24,311 nucleotides of DNA, taken from the IMG/VR virus record IMGVR_UViG_3300009537_000169, positions 1-24,311 of that record; one strand, 5' to 3'. Positions within the stretch are counted from its first letter, which is position 1. Each line of letters starts with the position of its first letter. The notes below the pieces were generated by a model, which had not been told where the DNA came from, did no database searches, and saw nothing but the letters and a program-made list of their open reading frames with translations. Shown here one piece after another: positions 7,704 through 13,421 of this stretch. Position numbers and translations under genes: made by a program. The stretch is from a virus.

Positions 7704-7964
7704 TCATCTTCCATAGTAAAATTGCACCGTTAAAATTTGGTTTTCAGGGTCATTCTCTTCCCCGACAATCTTGCCGGGTGCGGCAAACTCAGGCGGAGCA
7801 TCTTCTCTAATCACATCAGCGTGACTACCTGAAAAATGGCCGTCGAGGAATCGCTCAAGAAGTCGTTTGACCACCTTTCCAGCGGGCCAGTGGTTTTCTA
7901 CACACAACTGCTTAAGCCGTGACGCAATTTCTGCATCTACTCTAATTGTTGTTGTTTCGCTCAT
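7704..7964 (-). CDS. Ribbon-helix-helix DNA-binding protein
   Basis: This 86-residue protein begins MSETTTIRVDAEIASRLKQL, the beta strand and first helix of an Arc/CopG/ParD-type ribbon-helix-helix domain. WPAGKVVKRLLERFLDG supplies the second helix (residues about 27-45). The C-terminal 40 residues are acidic and probably flexible. An ATG at 7964 with AAGAG 5 bases upstream is preferred over a GTG two codons earlier. Such proteins dimerise and bind short repeated operators. Three TGTCTA-type repeats lie immediately upstream, so autoregulation is likely. No toxin partner is evident next to it, although the 71-residue downstream protein cannot be excluded. Confidence 0.7.
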   Translation of the reverse strand: MSETTTIRVDAEIASRLKQLCVENHWPAGKVVKRLLERFLDGHFSGSHADVIREDAPPEFAAPGKIVGEENDPENQILTVQFYYGR

Positions 7965-7971
7965 ATCCACT

Positions 7972-8010
7972 CTTGTCTATTGTTTATATGTAATGTCTAC
8001 ACTTGTCTAT
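7972..8010 (-). promoter_or_regulatory. Candidate operator/promoter of the RHH gene
   Basis: Read on the plus strand, CTTGTCTAT occurs at 7972-7980 and again at 8002-8010, exactly 30 bp apart. A related ATGTCTAC lies between them (7992-7999). The core TGTCTA thus recurs at 7974, 7993 and 8004. Short direct repeats spaced by whole helical turns suit a ribbon-helix-helix repressor. A weak minus-strand promoter (TAGACA, 17 bases, TAAACA) overlaps the repeats. Confidence 0.5.
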
Positions 8011-8015
8011 AAGTA

Positions 8016-8474
8016 TCACACGCGCGGCGGATACAACCAAACTTCCTTATCAGGAGCTTTCTTCTGAAATTGGCGAATGATTTCTTTGGACACAGCGTCC
8101 CATTTCAAACCACCTAAACCACACCCAAGTGCTGGTATAGCAACAGAATGAACCTCGTGCTCATCCATTATACGAATAAGCTCCGAGATTCCTTTTCTGA
8201 TGTATTCCATTTTTGACGGATTTTTCCAATGGTCTTTTGTAGGAAGATTGAAAATGTAAAGAACTTCTTTGTAAGTGTCAATGACCCAAACAAACAACTT
8301 TCCCGGCTTCAACTTTTTCTCTTCACACGCCTTCTTGTATTCTTCATTCATATCGGGATAAAACTCAGCAAACTTCTTTGCCAGCCCCTTTCCCATTACT
8401 CCTACGCAGTTAACAGGATTGACGATTGCTTGTGTGTCAGCTTCAAAGATATTTCCTTCTACGAAGCGAATCAT
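8016..8474 (-). CDS. Macro domain protein, DarG-type ADP-ribosylglycohydrolase candidate
   Basis: This 152-residue protein is a single macro domain. NPVNCVGVMGKGLAKKFAEFYP (19-40) is the ADP-ribose-binding loop in the form seen in DarG. PGKLFVW (57-63) and YIFNLPTKDHWKNPS (73-87) follow, and AIPALGCGLGGLKW (112-125) forms the phosphate loop. The lysine in PTKDHW corresponds to the lysine used by DarG antitoxins to remove ADP-ribose from thymidine in DNA, as I recall the literature. The C-terminal DarT-binding domain of DarG is absent and no DarT toxin is adjacent. The start is an ATGA overlap with the upstream gene. A phage-borne DNA de-ADP-ribosylase countering DarT is the leading hypothesis. 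ADP-ribose-1''-phosphate processing is an alternative. Confidence 0.85.
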   Translation of the reverse strand: MIRFVEGNIFEADTQAIVNPVNCVGVMGKGLAKKFAEFYPDMNEEYKKACEEKKLKPGKLFVWVIDTYKEVLYIFNLPTKDHWKNPSKMEYIRKGISELIRIMDEHEVHSVAIPALGCGLGGLKWDAVSKEIIRQFQKKAPDKEVWLYPPRV

Positions 8475-8692
8475 TTTAGCGTCACCCTTTCTATTGGTAT
8501 TCGCACTTTATAGATCCACGGAATATATTCTTCCGTTTCTGGATTCATTACCTCAGAAAGAATTTCTACAATAAGAAAAGTATCTCCGCAGTCTTTAAAT
8601 GGAGCTCTCCTAATAACTGCTTCTTGTTCCCAGGCAGTTCCTTTATCTGAGATACACTTACTGCCCGGACGATACTTCTGCTTCTGTTTCAA
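8471..8692 (-). CDS. Small phage protein of unknown function (TTG start)
   Basis: This 73-residue protein starts with TTG at 8692, and no better start is visible in frame. It overlaps the preceding small gene by 35 bases. The sequence LKQKQKYRPGSKCISDKGTAWEQEAVIRRAPF followed by two strands (DTFLIVEILSE, PWIYKVRIPIERVTL) suggests a small beta-barrel, with no recognisable family. Its TGA forms an ATGA overlap with the macro-domain gene, so the two are translationally coupled. Confidence 0.55.
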   Translation of the reverse strand: MKQKQKYRPGSKCISDKGTAWEQEAVIRRAPFKDCGDTFLIVEILSEVMNPETEEYIPWIYKVRIPIERVTLK

Positions 8693-8810
8693 TCTTGAAA
8701 TCCTCGCTCATTACTGCTTCTGACCCAAGCTTGTTGGTGCACCGGCGAAGCAAATCGGTTTGATCTTCGTCGGTGTCAATAACTTCACCATAGAGAATTG
8801 CCTTATACAT
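8658..8810 (-). CDS. 50-residue phage protein of unknown function
   Basis: The start at 8810 (MYKAILYGEVIDTDED) is supported by a GGAGAAAG site just upstream, inside the end of the MazG-like gene. A longer frame to 8879 would overlap that gene by 77 bases. The product has 50 residues, is acidic and contains no recognisable domain. The first strand (YKAILYGEVI) is followed by a helix (DQTDLLRRCTNKLG). Confidence 0.5.
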   Translation of the reverse strand: MYKAILYGEVIDTDEDQTDLLRRCTNKLGSEAVMSEDFKIETEAEVSSGQ

Positions 8811-9099
8811 CTTCTTTCTCCATTTCACTTTCCATTTCGTCAAGAAATTCTCGTATCTGCTGTTCCGAATGTAAAACATCTTCTGCTGTACGTTGACACA
8901 TTGCTGAAACTTGAACTAATTCTTTCCACAAGCGTTCTGTAACTCGTGCGCCATCCTTGAGAAATACTTCAGCTTTGAATTCTTCCAGTTCTTCGAGAAT
9001 GATTGCATAACCTTCGTGAAGCGAATTAATGTTTGCGTGGAGTTGTCTAGCTCTATCCAATTCTTTTGCTACATCTTCTGTGAAAATATTATCAGTCAT
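8803..9099 (-). CDS. MazG-like NTP pyrophosphohydrolase fold protein
   Basis: This 98-residue all-alpha protein carries HEGYAIILEELEEFKAEVF (residues 28-46), in which EELEE matches the EExxE metal-binding helix of MazG-like enzymes. It is followed by a second helix (RLWKELVQVSAMCQRTAEDVL) that in this family carries an ExxD-type motif. The length fits the small phage MazG-like group. These proteins hydrolyse non-canonical or signalling nucleotides, or alter nucleotide pools. The second acidic pair is not perfect here, so catalysis is uncertain. It overlaps the nuclease stop by 8 bases. Confidence 0.65.
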   Translation of the reverse strand: MTDNIFTEDVAKELDRARQLHANINSLHEGYAIILEELEEFKAEVFLKDGARVTERLWKELVQVSAMCQRTAEDVLHSEQQIREFLDEMESEMEKEDV

Positions 9100-9973
9100 C
9101 CCAAACTCCTTCTGAGCAATGTTCCGTATGATTGTAAGGACAAAAGCGACATGCCGATTTAGATGGCGTCGCGGTCACTTCTATGGTGTGATCAGCATAT
9201 ACCTTTTCTGCTCCGTTTAAGAAACTCTCAAACTCGTTCATAGCCTTCTTGACAGCAGCCGTCTTGTTGGCTGGTACGAAGGAGCTGATGCGGGGAATTG
9301 GATATGGTGATCCCTCAAACAATTTCCTCTTAAGAATCAAAAATTCAACATCAATCCAATCTTCATTAACGTTAAACTTCTCAGAGTAGTAGCGCTTGTA
9401 GATTAGAAGTTGATTTGTCTTTGACTTATCTTTCTTAGCCCACTTGTTCCATCCCTTAGTGGAAGTTTTCAAGTCAACAATCCTGATAAGTCCTGTTAAC
9501 TTGTGGCGTAGGATAATATCCAAATAGCCACGGAAAAGAAGTTTATCTCTGACTTTGAGATTGAGCGGGACTTCTATACCCTCAAGTGTCCACTCTGCAG
9601 TCGGAAAGAATTTCTCGGAGTGCTCTTGAATGTATCTGAGAATATGCTTCCCGTCTTCAAAAAACTCCTTCAGTGTGGGCTTGTCGCACACGAATATTTT
9701 CTGTCCGTTTTCTTCAATGATGCTTTCTTCGAATCTCTTGATCAAATTGGCTTTGAGCACATCTTCTAAATCAACCGTACGAGCCATCACCTTTGACTTG
9801 TTAAACAGAATGTCCAACCAACTTTGAATCGTATCGTGCATTGCTGACCCAAAAACCGCGTGAATGGAATCTTCTCTGGGCAGCACCTTATCTACATAAG
9901 TTAACTTCCATTGAAGTGGGCAGTCTGCCCACATCTTATATTGACTATACGAAACAGTTCTTGTTCTACTCAT
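9092..9973 (-). CDS. PD-(D/E)XK nuclease with Fe-S cluster, Cas4/AddB-like
   Basis: This 293-residue protein has the Cas4/RecB-type nuclease layout. A first cysteine (C18, in ADCPLQWK) and a C-terminal cysteine set CRFCPYNHTEHC (C275, C278, C286) would hold a 4Fe-4S cluster. GSAMHD supplies the active-site histidine H46, GYLD gives D152, DLKTS gives D167 and K169, and QLLIY (188-192) is the QxxxY motif. Cas4-like enzymes are single-strand exonucleases, and phage homologues act in recombination or DNA end processing. No cas1, cas2 or helicase is adjacent, so a CRISPR role is unsupported. The start follows the FlbD-like stop directly (TAGATG). Confidence 0.85.
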   Translation of the reverse strand: MSRTRTVSYSQYKMWADCPLQWKLTYVDKVLPREDSIHAVFGSAMHDTIQSWLDILFNKSKVMARTVDLEDVLKANLIKRFEESIIEENGQKIFVCDKPTLKEFFEDGKHILRYIQEHSEKFFPTAEWTLEGIEVPLNLKVRDKLLFRGYLDIILRHKLTGLIRIVDLKTSTKGWNKWAKKDKSKTNQLLIYKRYYSEKFNVNEDWIDVEFLILKRKLFEGSPYPIPRISSFVPANKTAAVKKAMNEFESFLNGAEKVYADHTIEVTATPSKSACRFCPYNHTEHCSEGVWDD

Positions 9974-10237
9974 CTATTTTGATTTACCAAAGACTATATC
10001 AAAGATACTACGAAGGTCAGAGCTTATTTCTCTAATCATAGAATCTATTTGCTTTGAGGTTTCCCTTACTAACAAAATGGTTTTTCCTCCATGCAAAACA
10101 ACTCTCGTGCAAGGTACACGCTGTTCGCCCGTAGGGCGGGTGGAATCATTATGGTAGTGACCTTCATAATAAGAAATGTAAGACGGATTGACTCGCACAG
10201 GCTGGCCAGCCAATATTGTTAATGTGATAAATTTCAT
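9974..10237 (-). CDS. Small FlbD-like protein
   Basis: This 87-residue protein starts MKFITLTILAGQPVRVNPSYISYYEG and continues with TRVVLHGGKTILLVRETSKQIDSMI. This is the pattern of FlbD-like proteins (short strand, Gly-Gln, VNP, then GG.x.L.VRE and a helix). Phage proteins with this pattern are common and have no assigned function. It is separated from the Mom-like gene by 9 bases and has GAGAGG before its ATG. A link to flagella is not implied. Confidence in the fold relation is moderate. Confidence 0.6.
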   Translation of the reverse strand: MKFITLTILAGQPVRVNPSYISYYEGHYHNDSTRPTGEQRVPCTRVVLHGGKTILLVRETSKQIDSMIREISSDLRSIFDIVFGKSK

Positions 10238-10246
10238 ACGGCCTCT

Positions 10247-11074
10247 CTAAATATTGAAGAATTCCTTTGACTTTTCATAAGTCCAGACTTTTCGCTCGTT
10301 GCGCTGGAAAGTTCTATTGCTCTCACTTGTAATTGTTGGGTCATAATTGATTGATGAACAGGGTTTCCACCCACCCGCATTCAAGTCTCTAATTTTCCAC
10401 TCTAAGTCTTTGCTTTTCGGATACTCGATGTTCCATTCTACTGATGACTCTTTGAGTAATCTTCGTTTTTCTCTTTTGTCGCATAGGAATTGTAGGTATC
10501 TGAATTGCTTTCCTTTATAGTGGTTCCACCCAAACTCTTTCAATTGCTGACGCGTGGGCCGGTGTCCATACTTCGCTTGCTTCTTCTGATGCCTGCTTGT
10601 AATTCCTTGGGCACTGCGTGGATGAATACGTTCACCCTCTTCCGACATATACAAGTCAGTCCAAATGTAACCTCCATAGAGGAAGTTGGCTGACTGATAA
10701 ACATAACCAGGCTTTCCAAGAGTGCCATCGGCCCAAGTAAACAGCAGCTTCTTATCGGGCTTATTTTGCTTCAGCCACCGGATTGTTCTGCTCAGAAAGA
10801 CTGACTCGGAGTTTTTCGGCATATCTTCGTGCATACACATTTTGCCAATTTCATAGTAATCTTTTGCTGTAAGCGAGGGGAATAGGACTCTAATAGTATG
10901 CAGTGGTCGGACGCCCCATCCCAATGTAATCACCCCAACAAGCTCGTCATCAATAAATCCACCAAGATACACTTCGGTCAGCCGTGGCATGATTTTGCTA
11001 TAATGAAAACTGAATACAAGAGAGAGTGCTTCTACTTTGTCAATCTCTCTCACTTCCAGCGTTGTTATCTTCAT
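10247..11074 (-). CDS. Mom-like GNAT-fold DNA modification protein candidate
   Basis: The most sensible start is MKITTLEVREID at 11074, giving 275 residues. Upstream in-frame codons overlap the previous gene further and add a low-quality basic leader. HYSKIMPRLTEVYLGGFIDDELVGVITLGWG (about 21-51) and DYYEIGKMCMHEDMPKNSESVFLSRTIRWLKQ form the GNAT-like core. LLFTWADGTLGKPGYVYQSANFLYGG (about 118-143) matches the D..G..G..Y..ANF.Y.G signature of Mom-family proteins. Mom of phage Mu converts adenine in DNA to a carbamoylmethyl-type modified base that resists restriction. The C-terminal 100 residues are basic and may bind DNA. The regulator Com is not recognisable nearby. SD for this start is weak; a 35-base overlap suggests coupling. 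Confidence 0.75.
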   Translation of the reverse strand: MKITTLEVREIDKVEALSLVFSFHYSKIMPRLTEVYLGGFIDDELVGVITLGWGVRPLHTIRVLFPSLTAKDYYEIGKMCMHEDMPKNSESVFLSRTIRWLKQNKPDKKLLFTWADGTLGKPGYVYQSANFLYGGYIWTDLYMSEEGERIHPRSAQGITSRHQKKQAKYGHRPTRQQLKEFGWNHYKGKQFRYLQFLCDKREKRRLLKESSVEWNIEYPKSKDLEWKIRDLNAGGWKPCSSINYDPTITSESNRTFQRNERKVWTYEKSKEFFNI

Positions 11075-11354
11075 CTTGAACCGAAGCTTTCGCAGTAATT
11101 TGCTTAGGAATGACTTCTTCCCAAGCAGGTTCCCACTCCATCCTAAGTGTACCATATTTGTTGACTGCTTCCTGTAATCCATGAGGAGTGGTGCTTCTCA
11201 AAACTCTCAGCCCCTCACTCCCATCTTTGTTTTTGTGGAGTTTGGCATCCACCATTCCCTCCCAAACCAAACCTTCGCTTTTTGCATACGCTTTGAGCCA
11301 GTAGCTATAATATTCTAATGAGCCTACGCCTATAGCAACTTTATACTCTCCCAT
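11040..11354 (-). CDS. Phage protein of unknown function
   Basis: This 104-residue protein begins MGEYKVAIGVGSLEYYSYWLKAYAKSEGLVW and ends in an acidic tail. No family is recognised. It overlaps the cupin gene by 14 bases and the Mom-like gene by 35 bases, so it sits physically between them. The high aromatic content (Y, W) and the repeated pattern of basic-acidic residues suggest a small globular protein. A Com-like zinc regulator is not supported, because it has no cysteine. Confidence 0.5.
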   Translation of the reverse strand: MGEYKVAIGVGSLEYYSYWLKAYAKSEGLVWEGMVDAKLHKNKDGSEGLRVLRSTTPHGLQEAVNKYGTLRMEWEPAWEEVIPKQITAKASVQDEDNNAGSERD

Positions 11355-11670
11355 AGCGGTCTTCTAATCTGCATTCATCATTGGTGTGTTGGGTAGAAAC
11401 TTCCATGAGTTTTACATCAGTGATGGCAACGAATCGGTGGTGATCTTCGGGAATAATGTGCACTGTGTCGCCGGGTTTCATGATTTTCAATTTACCATTG
11501 TGCAGCAATTCCATTTCACCTTCCATAATCAACACATTTTCGTGTCGCAAATTGTGGTAGTGAACAGAAGTTTCTTCACCCTTTTTGATATACATTATCT
11601 TGGCAATGTACCAAGGCGTGTGAGCCCAAACCATTTCATAGCCCCAAGGCTTATTTGTTCGTATGTTCAT
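11341..11670 (-). CDS. ManC-type cupin (sugar phosphate isomerase-like)
   Basis: This 109-residue single cupin domain starts MNIRTNKPWGYEMVWA and carries KKGEETSVHYHNLRHENVLIMEGE, in which HYH and a later Glu are metal ligands. PGDTVHIIPEDHHRF follows, and it ends with RLEDRYGR. KPWG near the start and DxxRLEDRYGR near the end are the hallmarks of mannose-6-phosphate isomerase type II / ManC cupins. It lacks the nucleotidyltransferase half of ManC. It may supply an activated or isomerised sugar for the glycosyltransferases or for DNA modification. It overlaps the upstream gene by an ATGA. Confidence 0.75.
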   Translation of the reverse strand: MNIRTNKPWGYEMVWAHTPWYIAKIMYIKKGEETSVHYHNLRHENVLIMEGEMELLHNGKLKIMKPGDTVHIIPEDHHRFVAITDVKLMEVSTQHTNDECRLEDRYGRV

Positions 11671-12044
11671 TCTTTTGGCAGCCTATATAGAAAGTCAATT
11701 CCACTTTGAAGATTAATAAAATATACATCGGCAAGCCATTCAAATAATCGTAGGTAGCGAAAGCGATCGCTGGTGGTGGGAATTTCATCTACAAAAATGA
11801 CGCCTTTTCCAAGTCCCTTTCCATATCCCATTTCTCCACACAAACCATAGCCGCTTGGATTACATTCCTCAAAGTAAGAAAACATCCAATCACATTTCCT
11901 TATCATTCCAAAATCCCAAGCACTATATTGAGTCCACTTAGATAAGTTATGATCTCTTGGGTCATAGTAAATGTGATGCGGAACGGATTGGCGAACAATA
12001 TCCTGCCAACCACTTCGCATGCCGCCTGCTAAATATATTCTCAT
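11667..12044 (-). CDS. Nucleoside 2-deoxyribosyltransferase-like protein
   Basis: This 125-residue protein begins MRIYLAGGMRSGWQD, the first strand and nucleotide loop of nucleoside 2-deoxyribosyltransferase-like proteins. DWMFSYFEECNPSGYGLCGEMGYGKGLGKGVIFVDE (residues about 52-87) contains the conserved Gly-x-x-x-Glu helix with the candidate nucleophile Glu in CGEMGYG. Related proteins exchange bases on deoxynucleosides or cleave nucleotides, and phages use them in pool remodelling. The start is ATGA-coupled to the gp62-like gene. The substrate cannot be read here. Confidence 0.75.
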   Translation of the reverse strand: MRIYLAGGMRSGWQDIVRQSVPHHIYYDPRDHNLSKWTQYSAWDFGMIRKCDWMFSYFEECNPSGYGLCGEMGYGKGLGKGVIFVDEIPTTSDRFRYLRLFEWLADVYFINLQSGIDFLYRLPKE

Positions 12045-12484
12045 TTGGTTGCTCTCTTCACTTTTTTGGGATCAGTTCCATACATTTCAAGTATGCGCTT
12101 CAACCCATCCTTGCCGTCAACCGTAGACATATACAAGTCGAGATAATCTTTTGCTTCAGTCTTACTAACACAGAAATGGTGTGCCACCAACTCTACAATC
12201 CACTCTTCATGTTTTGATTCCTGTTTTGCTTTAACGTACTTGTTCCATTGCTTTCGTCGTGGAAGCATTTGACTATAAAACAAGTATGATTCTCGTGCAG
12301 TTAATGATTCATATAACTTCTGAAACTCATTAACCAACTCAACATAATCCATATTCATGCTGATCAGACGATTGATCATATACACGTTATAGGACTTTTG
12401 GTCTGCTGGACCAAGATCGTCCCAATAGTCTATTTGCTGATTGGTATAAACCGCATTAAGGTGCTGAAAAAGAGTTTTAGTCAT
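12041..12484 (-). CDS. Clamp-loader small subunit, gp62-like
   Basis: The best start is at 12484 (MTKTLFQHLN), an ATGA overlap with the lipoprotein stop and an AAAGAG-type SD. Two upstream in-frame ATGs (12520, 12535) would overlap the lipoprotein by 40-55 bases. The 147-residue product has the core MLPRRKQWNKYVKAKQESKHEEWIVELVAHHFCVSKTEAKDYLDLY (about 73-118), which follows the pattern of the T4 clamp-loader small subunit (VPRGKRYGKWAK, then LLAKRYQVN.NDA..Y). It would pair with the ATPase at 15048-15968 to load the clamp. The position in the same operon as gp44-like and gp45-like genes supports this. It is shorter than T4 gp62 (187 residues). Confidence 0.75.
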   Translation of the reverse strand: MTKTLFQHLNAVYTNQQIDYWDDLGPADQKSYNVYMINRLISMNMDYVELVNEFQKLYESLTARESYLFYSQMLPRRKQWNKYVKAKQESKHEEWIVELVAHHFCVSKTEAKDYLDLYMSTVDGKDGLKRILEMYGTDPKKVKRATK

Positions 12485-12918
12485 TCTACTCTTTCTAATA
12501 TAATTGGAGTAGCGTACCATTTGAGTTTTGTCCAAAACTCTATAACTTCGTAGCGAGCTTCAAAGTTTTCATAATAGTTGCTATCAGGATATGTGTAGTG
12601 CATCGTTGCTGTTAAATTGATTGCATTGCCAAGAACGGTGTAATAACAAACCCCTTTCGTGTTTCCGTACAACCAATCACTGCCGTCAAGCCTATCATAA
12701 CGAACGATTACTTGACATGCAGGATGACCATATAAATCCAACCGTGTAAACACTAATGCATGAGTGCTATCTCTAAATTGAACATTAGTCGTGTCGCTTA
12801 TATAGGTTCCCACCCAAGGCTGAGATGGAGGCCCATGAACAGTTGAAGGTGGTTCTGCTGGCTCCAGGCCACAGGCGGCTAGAAGCAAAACGAATACTAG
12901 AGATGCTTTAATCATCAT
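12481..12918 (-). CDS. Putative lipoprotein
   Basis: This 145-residue protein has a signal peptide: MMIKASLVFVLLLAACGLEP, with a hydrophobic stretch and lipobox L-A-A-C at residue 16. A Pro-rich linker follows (residues 20-35), then a beta-rich domain with three further cysteines or aromatic clusters (VWTYIS-type, YYENFEARY). It is probably lipidated and anchored in the host envelope after infection. Its function is unknown. Phage lipoproteins are sometimes superinfection-exclusion proteins, but this one is not identifiable as such. It ends in the ATGA shared with the gp62-like gene. A GGAAGAG lies upstream of the start. Confidence 0.65.
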   Translation of the reverse strand: MMIKASLVFVLLLAACGLEPAEPPSTVHGPPSQPWVGTYISDTTNVQFRDSTHALVFTRLDLYGHPACQVIVRYDRLDGSDWLYGNTKGVCYYTVLGNAINLTATMHYTYPDSNYYENFEARYEVIEFWTKLKWYATPIILERVE

Positions 12919-13051
12919 TCTCTATTCTCTTCCTTTCCTTTTCTTTGGTGACTTTCTTTTTATCACCTAAAGTACGTTTCCAATTTATATCAAATTGCTC
13001 CTCTGAGCAATAATCTATAGATATTGGACGGCGCTTACTTCCCTTTCCCAC
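12908..13051 (-). CDS. 47-residue phage protein, GKGxKRRP type
   Basis: I found this short frame by hand. It starts with GTG at 13051, with an AGGAG 6 bases upstream inside the zinc-ribbon gene. The product is MGKGSKRRPISIDYCSEEQFDINWKRTLGDKK followed by a charged tail. This GKGxKxRP...EEFxxxWxxxxG pattern recurs, to my recollection, as a small conserved phage protein of unknown function. It overlaps the preceding gene by 17 bases and the lipoprotein start by 11. A GTG start and small size would make it easy to miss. Confidence 0.65.
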   Translation of the reverse strand: MGKGSKRRPISIDYCSEEQFDINWKRTLGDKKKVTKEKERKRIENDD

Positions 13052-13406
13052 TTTTATCTCCTGGCATTACAATTTCTAACCCAGGCAACTTACTTCCTTC
13101 AATTTTTTCTTCATTAACTTTTGGGGAATTTGAATCTGGTCTCTTAAACCAACCACCCAAACTCTCATGAAGTTCCTTCGGAATTGTGTTACATACCACG
13201 CAAGTAAACGCCTTCATCGGAATGTAGCCACTCTTTCCGGTGGGTGAAATCAACGCTGGCATATGCTTCAACAAAATGACTTCGTGGAATGTATAATTGC
13301 CACACTTACACTTAACGTCTTCCAAATCGCTTGGGTTGACGTTTAATTGGGCGGTTGGTAATGCTTGTTGTTCTCCGCTTCCGGGCGGACTTATAAACTT
13401 ACCCAT
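13035..13406 (-). CDS. Zinc-ribbon phage protein
   Basis: This 123-residue protein contains CKCGNYTFHEVILLKHMPALISPTGKSGYIPMKAFTCVVC (residues about 33-72): two CxC/CxxC pairs that form a zinc ribbon, with a conserved SPTGK loop. The motif resembles a small phage zinc-ribbon family of unknown role. The N-terminus is proline-rich and the C-terminus is basic. A good SD (AAGGAG) precedes the ATG. It could bind nucleic acid or a replication protein, but that is inference. Confidence 0.65.
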   Translation of the reverse strand: MGKFISPPGSGEQQALPTAQLNVNPSDLEDVKCKCGNYTFHEVILLKHMPALISPTGKSGYIPMKAFTCVVCNTIPKELHESLGGWFKRPDSNSPKVNEEKIEGSKLPGLEIVMPGDKSGKGK

Positions 13407-13421
13407 TTGTTTCTCCTTTTA

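Noticed and set aside
7704-7964. Antitoxin of a toxin-antitoxin pair
   Set aside because: The RHH domain fits ParD-like antitoxins, but neither neighbour has a recognisable toxin fold, so a plain regulator is the safer call.
9092-9973. CRISPR-associated Cas4
   Set aside because: No repeat-spacer array, cas1 or cas2 is present; the protein fits a general phage Cas4-like nuclease.
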